Of a DNA stretch of 7,426 bases, positions 1 to 7,426 are shown piece after piece. Numbering within the stretch: the first letter of the stretch is position 1; every line of letters begins with the position of its first letter. The notes below the pieces were generated by a model that saw nothing but the letters and a program-made list of their open reading frames with translations, had not been told where the DNA came from and did not search any database. Source of the stretch: Brucellaceae bacterium (GTDB lineage: Bacteria; Pseudomonadota; Alphaproteobacteria; Rhizobiales; Rhizobiaceae); NCBI GenBank assembly GCA_031253705.1, contig JAIRVW010000183.1:1-7426 (forward strand), given 5' to 3'. The translations under genes and the position numbers were made by a program.

Positions 1-1118
1 GCTTCGCTGTTGAAGGTGATGGTAAGGCTGTTCTTCAGGTCAAAGTGCCGTCATGGCGCGGTGACGTGGAAGGTAAGGCCGATCTGGTTGAAGAGGTGAT
101 GCGTATTCACGGCATTAATCAGATTGAACCGCAGCCATTGCCGAATATGGGCAGTGTAAACACAAAAATCCTGACGACGCTGCAAATCCGTACCCGTCTT
201 GCCAAGCGTATTCTGGCAACACGCGGCATGATGGAAGCTGTGACCTATTCCTTCATCTCAGAAGAGCAGGCGAAAGCTTTTGGCGGCGGTAAGCCTGAAC
301 TGAAACTGGCAAACCCGATTGCTGCGGATATGTCGGATATGCGCCCTTCGCTATTGCCGGGGCTGCTGTCGGCGGCGCAGCGCAATGCTGACCGTGGCTT
401 TGCTGATCTGGCACTGTTTGAAGTGTCGGGCACTTATGAAGGCGATAAGCCGGAAGACCAGCGCCGTGTCGCTGGCGGTATCCGCCGCGGGACAGCCGGT
501 GTTGAAGGTGCAGGCCGCTTCTGGTCGGGTAATGCACAAAATGTTGGTGTGTTTGATGCCAAAGCTGATGCATTGGCGGTTCTTGAAGCCTGTGGTGCAC
601 CGGTTGACCGTATTCAGGTCGAAGCCGGTGGTCCGTCATGGTATCACCCAGGTCGTTCCGGCACGCTGAAACTCGGTCCTAAAGTGGTGCTGGGTTATTT
701 CGGTGAGTTCCATCCGGATGCGCTGGAATTGCTTGATGTGTCCGGTGCTCTGTGCGGCTTTGAAGTGTTTATCGATGCGATCCCTGAGCCTAAGCAGAAG
801 TCCGGTGCGACCAAGCCTGCACTGACACTGTCGCAGTTCCAGAGTGTGAAGCGTGACTTTGCTTTTGTAGTTGACAGCACAGTTGAAGCAGCAGCGATTG
901 TCCGTGCAGTGAATTCTGCTGAGAAGAAGCTGATTGCCGGTGCGCAGGTGTTTGACATTTTCACCGGTTCATCACTCGGTGAAGGCAAGAAGTCTGTTGC
1001 AGTGGAAGTTGTCTTGCAGCCGCTTGACCGCACCCTGACCGATGAAGATCTGGAAGCAACAGCCAAGCGTATCGTCGAAGCTGTAGCCAAGCAGACCGGC
1101 GGCACATTGCGCGGTTAA
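1..1118 (+). CDS. pheT: Phenylalanine--tRNA ligase beta subunit, C-terminal part (5' end outside window)
   Basis: Beta chain of the cytoplasmic alpha2-beta2 enzyme that charges tRNA-Phe with phenylalanine, using ATP. The frame is open from base 3 and gives 371 residues, a bit under half of the usual roughly 800. In order I see: the end of the B5 domain (PSWRGD, then [11 protein letters not shown], about residues 16-38); the catalytic-like core with [19 protein letters not shown] (about 104-122), the HPGRSG motif and [12 protein letters not shown]; and the C-terminal ferredoxin-fold anticodon-binding domain (about 277-371), with [10 protein letters not shown], the GKKSVAVEV strand and [11 protein letters not shown], ending in LRG. 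All are standard for bacterial PheT. The GTG at 45 lies inside the B5 domain and is not a start. No frameshift or stop interrupts it. pheS would be expected upstream. A strong terminator follows 34 bp after the stop. Confidence 0.97.
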   Translation, partial: FAVEGDGKAVLQVKVPSWRGDVEGKADLVEEVMRIHGINQIEPQPLPNMGSVNTKILTTLQIRTRLAKRILATRGMMEAVTYSFISEEQAKAFGGGKPELKLANPIAADMSDMRPSLLPGLLSAAQRNADRGFADLALFEVSGTYEGDKPEDQRRVAGGIRRGTAGVEGAGRFWSGNAQNVGVFDAKADALAVLEACGAPVDRIQVEAGGPSWYHPGRSGTLKLGPKVVLGYFGEFHPDALELLDVSGALCGFEVFIDAIPEPKQKSGATKPALTLSQFQSVKRDFAFVVDSTVEAAAIVRAVNSAEKKLIAGAQVFDIFTGSSLGEGKKSVAVEVVLQPLDRTLTDEDLEATAKRIVEAVAKQTGGTLRG

Positions 1119-1152
1119 TCCGGGCGCGGCTGATTTAGCTAATATTGAAAAC

Positions 1153-1182
1153 AAAAAACCCGCCATTCCGGCGGGTTTTTTT
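1153..1182. terminator. Bidirectional rho-independent terminator between pheT and the VOC gene
   Basis: The arms CCCGCC (1159-1164) and GGCGGG (1170-1175) pair around the loop ATTCC. A run of six A precedes the hairpin and seven T follow it, so the A and T tracts extend the stem. Because both sides carry the tract, it can stop transcription of pheT on + and of the GFA-VOC unit on -, whose last stop codon is at 1195. Confidence 0.93.
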
Positions 1183-1194
1183 ATAGTTCTGCAT

Positions 1195-1548
1195 TTAGCC
1201 GCGAAGGCCTATGCAATTACCCCACGGATCGCGGATCTGGCACATGCGCAATCCGTCCTGAATATTTAAAGGGCCGCGATAGAGAACACCTCCGACTGAT
1301 AGCAGATGTGCGACAGCCTGATCGAAATCTTCAACCTGCCAATAGACGACAGAACCGGCAGCACCTGAGGCTACTTTTTCATCGGCCGGTACAATTTCCA
1401 GATCAACAGAACCGACTTTAAGATAGTCAAAATCAAATTCTTCCAGCCGCTGTGCCTCAGCCTGCGGAAAAGCCCGCTGATACCATTGCAGGGCTGCAGC
1501 AACATCACTGACATGGATGAGAACGGAGGAGATTGTCTGGCTGGTCAT
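1195..1548 (-). CDS. Small VOC-superfamily (glyoxalase/bleomycin-resistance fold) protein
   Basis: A 117-residue single-domain protein of the vicinal oxygen chelate fold, probably cytosolic; its substrate is unknown. Two beta-alpha-beta-beta-beta modules can be seen: about residues 7-54 (SSVLIHVSDVAAALQWY, ending VDLEIVP) and 67-117 (VVYWQVEDFDQAVAHL, ending DPWGNCIGLRG). His12 and Glu51 sit where metal ligands usually lie in the first module. In the second module the usual ligand positions look like Tyr/Trp69-70 and Gly114 (IGL in place of IEL), so a metal-dependent enzyme is doubtful and a binding or resistance role is possible. I start at ATG 1548, just after the GFA gene ends. A longer reading in the same frame would run deep into the GFA gene with an unrelated N-terminus. 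The 7-bp gap suggests one transcript with GFA. The ribosome site (AGAG) is weak, which fits translational coupling. Confidence 0.87.
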   Translation of the reverse strand: MTSQTISSVLIHVSDVAAALQWYQRAFPQAEAQRLEEFDFDYLKVGSVDLEIVPADEKVASGAAGSVVYWQVEDFDQAVAHLLSVGGVLYRGPLNIQDGLRMCQIRDPWGNCIGLRG

Positions 1549-1555
1549 ATGGGCT

Positions 1556-1942
1556 CTATCTGCGTTCCGGATGCCACCAGTCGGGTTTCCTATCTTCAAA
1601 AGAAGTATATTCCGGTGCGAATTCCGGTTGATTATTATCGTCGAAACAGCCGAGCAGCAGAGCAATCACCGGTTCATCATCAATCGCACCGATGGAGCTG
1701 CCGCAGGCGGGGCAGAAAGCGCGTTTGGAATAATGGGAGGAGCGGAAGGTTGCCGGTTCGCCGCCTTCTCCGGTCCATTGTACGGCCTGAGCAGCAAACT
1801 CCACCCATGTGGCGGTCAGTGCGCCGGTATGTTGCTGGCAGTTTTTACAGCAGCAGCCATGAGGCTTGAGTTTAAGCGGGTCACTTTTCGCCTCAAACCG
1901 TACCAAGCCGCACAGGCAGCCGCCGCTATAGGTCTTAATCAT
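1556..1942 (-). CDS. GFA / CENP-V-type zinc-binding protein
   Basis: A 128-residue protein of the glutathione-dependent formaldehyde-activating (GFA/CENP-V) fold. The zinc-binding cysteines are present: C9-x-C11 in GGCLCG, C30-x-C32-x2-C35 in GCCCKNC, and C77-x2-C80 in FCPACGSSIG. That is the full family pattern and the length is normal. The founding member was proposed to speed formation of S-hydroxymethylglutathione, but most family members have no proven reaction, so the role here stays open; handling of a thiol adduct or small aldehyde is inference. The start at ATG 1942 is supported by AGGAAG seven bases upstream on the - strand. It is the first gene of a two-gene unit with the VOC protein. 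Confidence 0.93.
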   Translation of the reverse strand: MIKTYSGGCLCGLVRFEAKSDPLKLKPHGCCCKNCQQHTGALTATWVEFAAQAVQWTGEGGEPATFRSSHYSKRAFCPACGSSIGAIDDEPVIALLLGCFDDNNQPEFAPEYTSFEDRKPDWWHPERR

Positions 1943-2130
1943 GCTGCTTCCTGTGGGGTTAGACAGGGTGTCCGGTCAGGTGAGGCGGTAATTCTTATCC
2001 GCTGACTGGCTATTATAGATGTTGCCTTTGAAAAACAAAGCCCTCGCGCAAAGGTTTGTTTATTTTGTATAAATGTGATAAATATCTGAAATTATTGTAT
2101 AGTTTTTGTTATTTTGATTGTGAGTTTATT
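1943..2130. other. AT-rich divergent intergenic region
   Basis: Between the GFA start and the first possible pheC start there is no gene. The left half holds the GFA ribosome site and its candidate promoter. The right half (about 2051-2130) is very rich in A and T and should hold the pheC promoter. A possible + strand pair is TTGTTT (2056-2061) and TAAATA (2079-2084) with a 17-base spacer; another possible -10 is TATAGT (2098-2103). Neither is convincing. I found no RNA gene or strong hairpin. Confidence 0.45.
2012..2040 (-). promoter_or_regulatory. Likely promoter of the GFA-VOC unit
   Basis: Read on the - strand, 2017-2012 is a perfect TATAAT. A T-rich element (TTTGTT, 2039-2034) lies 16 bases upstream as a weak -35. 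Transcription would begin near 2005, leaving a leader of about 60 bases before the GFA start. The -10 match is strong and the -35 poor. Confidence 0.5.
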
Positions 2131-2188
2131 ATGTTTTTTGTAAAAAAAATTAGCGTTTTCTTTTATAGTTTTATTCTCTGGTGCAATG
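2131..2188 (+). other. Frameshifted signal-peptide segment of the pheC-like gene
   Basis: An ATG at 2131, with a modest GAG element six bases before it, opens a frame that continues through eight A (2142-2149) but ends at TGA 2221-2223 after 30 codons. In the +1 frame, the bases from 2144 read KKLAFSFIVLF then SGAMAAYA directly into the mature protein. This is a textbook basic-hydrophobic-AxA signal peptide with no start codon of its own: TAA at 2141 blocks that frame and the first ATG in it is at 2186. With seven A, ATG 2131 would join this frame and give a 23-residue signal peptide beginning MFFVKK. Ten A would also work. So either one base is extra here (true indel or read error), or expression relies on slippage. 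Confidence 0.75.
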
Positions 2189-2914
2189 GCTGCCTATGCG
2201 CAGCAATCTTCCCGACTGGATGAGATTTTAAACCGTGGTGTGCTGAAAATCGGTACACCGGGTGATTACAAACCTTTCACCTTTAAAGATCCTGCAAGCG
2301 GCCAGTTCGCCGGTTTTGATATTGATCAGGCGCAGAGTCTGGCCAAGGCACTTGGTGTGAAACTGGAGATTGTTGAAACTTCATGGCCGTCACTGACAGC
2401 GGATTTTCGTGCCGGTAAATTCGATATTGCCATGGGCGGTGTTTCCGCAACACTGGAACGGCAGAAATATGGATTATTCTCTGACTCTTATATGGATGCC
2501 GGTAAGGCGCCGCTGACACGCTGTGCTGACCGCGATAAATTCAACACGCTTGCTGCCATTGATAAGCCGGAGGTGAAGGTTATCGTCAATCCGGGCGGTA
2601 CGAATGCGGTTTTCGTGAAGGATAATATCAAGCGGGCGCAGATTGTCCGCTGGAAAGACAATCTGGGGATATTTGATGCTCTTGCTGCCGGTAAAGGTGA
2701 TGTGATGATCACTGACAGCGTGGAGGCGCTGTATCAGCAAAAACTGCATCCGAAAGTGCTCTGCGCTGCAACGGTAGAGCAGCCGTTTAACAAGACGCAG
2801 AAAGCCTATTGGATTCAGCGCGATCCTTATCTGGCTGCCTTTGTTGATCAGTGGCTGCGTCAGGAAAAGCTCGACGGATCACTGGTAGCCCTGCGTAAAA
2901 AATGGCTCTATTGA
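2186..2914 (+). CDS. pheC: Cyclohexadienyl (prephenate/arogenate) dehydratase-like, solute-binding-protein fold
   Basis: This resembles PheC of Pseudomonas aeruginosa, a periplasmic enzyme evolved from an amino-acid-binding protein that converts prephenate to phenylpyruvate and arogenate to phenylalanine. Shared blocks, compared from memory: SRLDEIL, GDYKPF (26-31), FAGFDIDQAQ (41-50), TSWP (65-68), DIAMGG, LERQ (90-93), NPGGTN (135-140), ITDSVEA (175-181), LHP and VDQWL. Glu180 falls at the PheC glutamate (mature residue 173, as I recall) proposed to be catalytic and absent from plain binding proteins. No ABC permease or ATPase gene is nearby, which also favours an enzyme. This ATG is only the first in frame. 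It lies inside the signal peptide (the next residues are AAYA, the cleavage site) and has no ribosome site, so the natural product probably starts at 2131 once the frame is restored. As sequenced, any product would stay in the cytosol. It could still be an amino-acid-binding protein. It converges with tetR, 15 bp away. Confidence 0.82.
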   Translation: MAAYAQQSSRLDEILNRGVLKIGTPGDYKPFTFKDPASGQFAGFDIDQAQSLAKALGVKLEIVETSWPSLTADFRAGKFDIAMGGVSATLERQKYGLFSDSYMDAGKAPLTRCADRDKFNTLAAIDKPEVKVIVNPGGTNAVFVKDNIKRAQIVRWKDNLGIFDALAAGKGDVMITDSVEALYQQKLHPKVLCAATVEQPFNKTQKAYWIQRDPYLAAFVDQWLRQEKLDGSLVALRKKWLY

Positions 2915-2927
2915 AGGTCAGCCGACA

Positions 2928-2960
2928 GGCTATGCGTGCTGCGGCATGGCGCGCATAGCC
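2928..2960. terminator. Hairpin at the pheC/tetR convergent junction, inside the tetR 3' end
   Basis: GGCTATGCG (2928-2936) and CGCATAGCC (2952-2960) form a perfect 9-bp inverted repeat, with further G-C and wobble pairs toward a small loop. It covers the tetR stop codon and last codons. The following + strand bases (ATTTCAAT) are only loosely T-rich. It may end or slow pheC transcription where no other terminator exists, or protect the 3' end of the tetR mRNA. The repeat is certain; the function is inferred. Confidence 0.4.
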
Positions 2961-3526
2961 ATTTCAATAATGCTTTGGATTGCCGCCCTGTTGCCGCCGT
3001 CGCGGGCTTCATAGGACAGGCTCTGCAACATTGCATGATAGAATTCGGCCATCTGCGTCAGGTCTGTATTGTCCGGCAGATCGCCGTCTTTCAAGGCGCG
3101 CTCACAACGGGCGAAAATCCGCTCGAAAGCAGTCTGACGGACGGTTTTGAGAAACTCTTTGACCTGTTTGTTCTCCGGCTTGCACTGGATGCTGCTGACA
3201 CTGACCATGCAGCCGCCTGCAGGGCAGGCATAGACCTTATCCGCATGGGTTTCCAGCATCGCGCGGATGCCCTGCTGAATGGTTGCAGCCTGATCCAAGG
3301 CAACTAAAGGGGCGCCGCCGATCGTTGCGGTGTAATGATCCACCGCCTCACGGAAAGCCTGTTCTTTGGAGCCGAAAGCTGCATAAAAGCTGGGCGGAGT
3401 AATGCCAATGGCCGCAGTAAAGTCATTGATCTGGGCGCATTCATAGCCTTTTTCCCAGAAAACCTTCATCACACTGTTCAGCGCAACTTCCCTGTCGAAA
3501 CTGCGGGGTCTGCCGCGTAAAGCCAT
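2930..3526 (-). CDS. TetR/AcrR-family transcriptional repressor, probably of the adjacent MFS exporter
   Basis: A 198-residue DNA-binding regulator. The N-terminus GRPRSFDREVALNSVMKVFWEKGY, then INDFTAAIGITPPSFYAAFGSKEQAF (about residues 5-60), is the typical TetR three-helix domain, with the recognition helix near 41-50. The rest is a helical ligand/dimer domain. It holds a cysteine group C101, C106 and C115 around PAGGCMVS, which could serve ligand or redox sensing (speculative, although a Cys in this position is common in related TetR proteins). I start at ATG 3526 because AAAGG lies six bases upstream and the protein then begins MALRGRPR as in relatives; a longer GTG start at 3562 would overlap the promoter. 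It diverges from the MFS gene across 85 bp with an inverted repeat, so it most likely represses both genes until an inducer binds. Confidence 0.93.
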   Translation of the reverse strand: MALRGRPRSFDREVALNSVMKVFWEKGYECAQINDFTAAIGITPPSFYAAFGSKEQAFREAVDHYTATIGGAPLVALDQAATIQQGIRAMLETHADKVYACPAGGCMVSVSSIQCKPENKQVKEFLKTVRQTAFERIFARCERALKDGDLPDNTDLTQMAEFYHAMLQSLSYEARDGGNRAAIQSIIEMAMRAMPQHA

Positions 3527-3550
3527 CTCATACCTTTCTTTAGTATGTCT

Positions 3551-3579
3551 TATATAATTCACTTGACCGCAGCATTCAA
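3551..3579 (-). promoter_or_regulatory. Likely tetR promoter
   Basis: On the - strand, TTGAAT (3579-3574) is followed after exactly 17 bases by TATATA (3556-3551). Transcription would start near 3544, with a short leader to ATG 3526 that includes the AAAGG ribosome site. It overlaps the MFS promoter face to face. Confidence 0.55.
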
Positions 3580-3581
3580 GT
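3561..3581. promoter_or_regulatory. Candidate TetR operator (inverted repeat)
   Basis: ACTTGA (3561-3566) and TCAAGT (3576-3581) form a perfect 6-bp inverted repeat with a 9-base centre. Each arm contains most of one -35 element of the two opposing promoters. A TetR dimer bound here would block both genes. The arms are short, so the exact operator limits are uncertain. Confidence 0.45.
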
Positions 3582-3590
3582 TGATATGAA
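3563..3590 (+). promoter_or_regulatory. Likely MFS exporter promoter
   Basis: TTGACC (3563-3568) and TATGAA (3585-3590) are separated by 16 bases. The expected start near 3597 leaves a leader of 15 to 27 bases depending on which ATG is used. The -35 match is good and the -10 moderate. Confidence 0.45.
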
Positions 3591-3611
3591 TTATGTAATC
3601 TTGACTACACA

Positions 3612-4871
3612 ATGAGATTCACGATGAATGATATTTGCGATTCCGCGCTGCCCGCGGAACGAATAACCGATATTTCTGCCAAGATTTCTGTTAGCACGAT
3701 TACACGATCTGAAACGCATAAACCTGCAATTCCGCTGGTTGTTTATTGTTTATCACTTGGTTTTTTTGCACTGACCACGTCAGAACTGATGATTTCCGGC
3801 ATGTTGCCGTCATTGCAGGAGGCTTTTGGCCGTTCAATTGCCGATATCGGCAATCTGATTTCGCTCTATGCTATGGGCATGGTGGTCGGCGGGCCGTTGG
3901 TAACAGTTCTGTTTCTGGCACTGAAAATTGAAAACAAGCGCGGACTTCTGTTTTTGCTGGTTTTCTATGCCTTGGCGCAAAGTGTGGCGGCATCGACCAG
4001 TAATTTTGAAGTGTTGATGGTTGCGCGCGTTGTGACCGGTATGGCAGCGGCGACCAGTTTCGGCCTGATGCTGGCGATTACGGCTCAATTGGTGGAGCCC
4101 GGTATTCGCGGCGGTGCCTCTTCGCTGGTATTTGCCGGACTAATGATCTGTACGGTTTTTGGTGTCCCTGCAGCGACAATGATTGACCATGCATTTGGCT
4201 GGCGTGCCAGTTTCTGGGTTATTGTGGTGCTGGTGCTGTTCTGTGCGCTGGTCATTGCACTGAAAATTGAGCGGGCAGCGGACGGGCAGACTGCGGACCT
4301 GCGCTCGGAGCTGAAGGAAATGGCCAAGCCGAAACTCTGGGCGGCTTATGCTACCAGCGCGCTGGTGATCGGTTCGTCTTTTGCGGCTTACAGTTATTTT
4401 TCGCCGATTATGACGGAACTGTCGGGTTTTACTGCCGCACAGGTGCCGGTACTGCTGGCGGTTTATGGTGCCGGTAATATTCTCGGCAATTATATTACCG
4501 GTCGTTTTGCTGATCGCTATACTTTCAGGACATTGGCGACGGGCATCAGCCTTATGGTGCTTGCAATGCTGCTTTTTGCCTGTTTTGCAGAATGGAAAGT
4601 GGCAGCGGTTGCGGCGATGGTGATGATCGGCCTGACCGGTATTGCGCTTAATCCGGCTCTGGTTGCCCGTGTGATGCGCATTGCTCATCCCGGTGCGCTG
4701 GTCAATGCCATGCACGCATCGGTGATCAATATTGGTCTGGCTTTCGGCCCGTGGGCGGGCGGTCTGGCATTGTCTTCCGGTTTTGGTCTGAATGCGCCGC
4801 TCTTTGTGGGCTTTGGCATGGCACTGGCCGGGTTGCTGACCATCCTGCCGCGCGCAATGCGCAATGTCTGA
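3612..4871 (+). CDS. MFS drug/metabolite exporter, 12 transmembrane helices (DHA1/AraJ-like)
   Basis: Inner-membrane, proton-coupled exporter of 419 residues. Twelve hydrophobic helices are readable at about 43-65, 80-103, 110-129, 135-158, 167-188, 198-218, then a charged loop to 242, and 243-265, 278-298, 306-325, 330-350, 362-386, 392-415. Helix 1 carries FFALTTSELMISGMLPSL, like the FxxGTTEFxxxGLLP motif of AraJ/NepI/Cmx-type DHA1 exporters. The motif-A regions are GPLVTVLFLALKIENKRG and, in the second half, GNYITGRFADRY. The first 42 residues are a polar tail of unknown role. The start is uncertain: ATG 3612 has no ribosome site, whereas ATG 3624 has GAGA six bases before it. Both begin the same protein apart from four residues. 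Its substrate cannot be told from sequence; a toxic compound sensed by the divergent TetR is likely. A terminator starts right at its stop codon. Confidence 0.92.
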   Translation: MRFTMNDICDSALPAERITDISAKISVSTITRSETHKPAIPLVVYCLSLGFFALTTSELMISGMLPSLQEAFGRSIADIGNLISLYAMGMVVGGPLVTVLFLALKIENKRGLLFLLVFYALAQSVAASTSNFEVLMVARVVTGMAAATSFGLMLAITAQLVEPGIRGGASSLVFAGLMICTVFGVPAATMIDHAFGWRASFWVIVVLVLFCALVIALKIERAADGQTADLRSELKEMAKPKLWAAYATSALVIGSSFAAYSYFSPIMTELSGFTAAQVPVLLAVYGAGNILGNYITGRFADRYTFRTLATGISLMVLAMLLFACFAEWKVAAVAAMVMIGLTGIALNPALVARVMRIAHPGALVNAMHASVINIGLAFGPWAGGLALSSGFGLNAPLFVGFGMALAGLLTILPRAMRNV

Positions 4872-4908
4872 AAGAAAAGGCGCTGTTTTACAGCGCCTTT
4901 TCTTTTTT
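4871..4908. terminator. Strong bidirectional terminator between MFS and AKR genes
   Basis: A perfect 15-bp stem pairs 4871-4885 with 4891-4905 around the loop TTTTA. The GC-rich core GGCGCTG/CAGCGCC is flanked by AAAGAAAA and TTTTCTTT, then more T to 4908. The last base of the MFS stop codon is the first base of the stem. The A-rich left side serves as a U tract for the convergent reductase gene on -. Confidence 0.95.
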
Positions 4909-4919
4909 AATATCTGGTT

Positions 4920-6924
<2,005 letters not shown>

Positions 6925-6938
6925 CCGGTGGAAATCCT

Positions 6939-7426
6939 ATGTCCCATTTGCGCTTTTCCGGGCTGTCCGCACAGCAACAGCAGGATGCTTTTCTGGATAT
7001 TATCAGCAACAGTGCTCTGCTGAATGATGTGTTGCAGCGGGCGCAGCAGTTGAATTTACCGGATTGGTATATTGTATCCGGCGCTGTGTATAATCTGGTC
7101 TGGAATGTGCTGACCGGCAGACCGGAAACACATGCTATTAAAGATATTGACTTGTTTTATTATGATGCCTCCGATCTGTCCTATGAGGCGGAAGACAGGA
7201 TCATCAAAGCGGGGGATGAGATGTTTTCCGGTGTCACGCTGCCGGTGGAAATCCGCAATCAGGCGCGGGTGCATTTGTGGTATGAAAAGCACTTCGGTCT
7301 GGTTTGCCCGCCCTTGCAATCAAGCAAAAACAGTATTGAGCGTTTTGCGTCGAAAACCCATGCTGTTGGCATCAGGCTGGAACCGGATGGCAGACTGGAT
7401 TTTTATGCCCCTTTTGGTCTCGATGA
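6939..7426 (+). CDS. Nucleotidyltransferase-family protein (DUF925 / PF06042-like), 3' end outside window
   Basis: An ATG at 6939 with GGTGGA six bases upstream opens a frame that stays open to the window edge (162 codons). The sequence contains WYIVSGAVYNLVWNVLTG (about 43-60), then IKDIDLFYYDASDLSYEAED (67-86), and EIRNQARVHLWYEKHFG (104-120). These are the three conserved blocks of the small bacterial family related to nucleotidyltransferases: a glycine-rich turn, the DxD metal pair (Asp69 and Asp71) and the NQAR-x-H motif. The substrate and true reaction of this family are not known to me. Family members are near 180-200 residues, so only a short tail should be missing. It starts 14 bp after the lysR stop, suggesting co-transcription; a functional link with LysR or the reductase is not evident. 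Confidence 0.88.
   Translation, partial: MSHLRFSGLSAQQQQDAFLDIISNSALLNDVLQRAQQLNLPDWYIVSGAVYNLVWNVLTGRPETHAIKDIDLFYYDASDLSYEAEDRIIKAGDEMFSGVTLPVEIRNQARVHLWYEKHFGLVCPPLQSSKNSIERFASKTHAVGIRLEPDGRLDFYAPFGLD

Noticed and set aside
1549..1665. Upstream extension of the VOC gene in the same frame
   Set aside because: It would overlap the GFA coding region and add 39 residues unlike the family. The start at 1548 gives the normal VOC N-terminus.
1517..2005. Open frames on + over the GFA and VOC genes (1486-1869 and 1517-2005)
   Set aside because: Antisense to the cysteine-motif GFA protein, with no recognisable domain or start signal.
2131..2223. Independent 30-codon leader peptide gene before pheC
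   Set aside because: It can be read, but the next frame gives a far better signal peptide fused to the mature protein, so a frameshifted start explains the sequence more simply. No attenuator hairpin or run of Phe codons typical of a leader was found beyond the initial two Phe.
3527..3562. GTG 3562 start for tetR
   Set aside because: It would place coding sequence over the likely tetR -10 region. ATG 3526 has a good ribosome site and the standard TetR beginning.
4140..4715. Open frame of 191 codons on - inside the MFS gene
   Set aside because: Antisense to a clear 12-helix transporter. The product is low-complexity (His/Arg/Gln rich), as expected from the reverse of membrane-protein codons.

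Overview
The window looks like ordinary chromosomal DNA from an alphaproteobacterium. Moderate GC, the style of the PheT and LysR proteins, and the mix of small detoxification and regulator genes suggest Rhizobiales, perhaps the Brucella/Ochrobactrum/Pseudochrobactrum group. That placement is an impression from protein sequences, not a computed result.

Layout, left to right. (1) Positions 1-1118 hold the 3' part of pheT on +, closed by a strong hairpin terminator at 1153-1182. (2) On -, a two-gene unit encodes a GFA/CENP-V-type zinc protein (1556-1942) followed 7 bp later by a small VOC (glyoxalase-fold) protein (1195-1548). It has a perfect TATAAT -10 element upstream and converges on pheT. 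(3) After an AT-rich gap, a periplasmic cyclohexadienyl dehydratase-like protein (PheC type) runs on + to 2914. Its signal peptide is out of frame with the mature protein by one base, at a run of eight A. (4) A TetR regulator on - (2930-3526) diverges from a 12-helix MFS exporter on + (3612-4871). Their promoters face each other across an inverted repeat, the usual layout of a self-regulated efflux pair. (5) A perfect 15-bp hairpin (4871-4908) separates the exporter from a convergent aldo/keto reductase on - (4920-5900). (6) The reductase diverges from a LysR regulator on + (6040-6924), which has a T-N11-A palindrome directly before its start. (7) Fourteen bases after lysR begins a nucleotidyltransferase-family (DUF925-type) gene that runs off the right edge.

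The genes form three unrelated modules: housekeeping translation (pheT), small detoxification or aromatic metabolism genes (GFA/VOC, pheC), and two regulator-target pairs (TetR/MFS, LysR/AKR). I see no mobile element, CRISPR array, RNA gene or phage sign, and no undescribed multi-gene system. The most unusual point is the broken junction between the pheC signal peptide and the mature enzyme. Second are the symmetrical tetR/MFS promoter region and a hairpin built into the 3' end of tetR.
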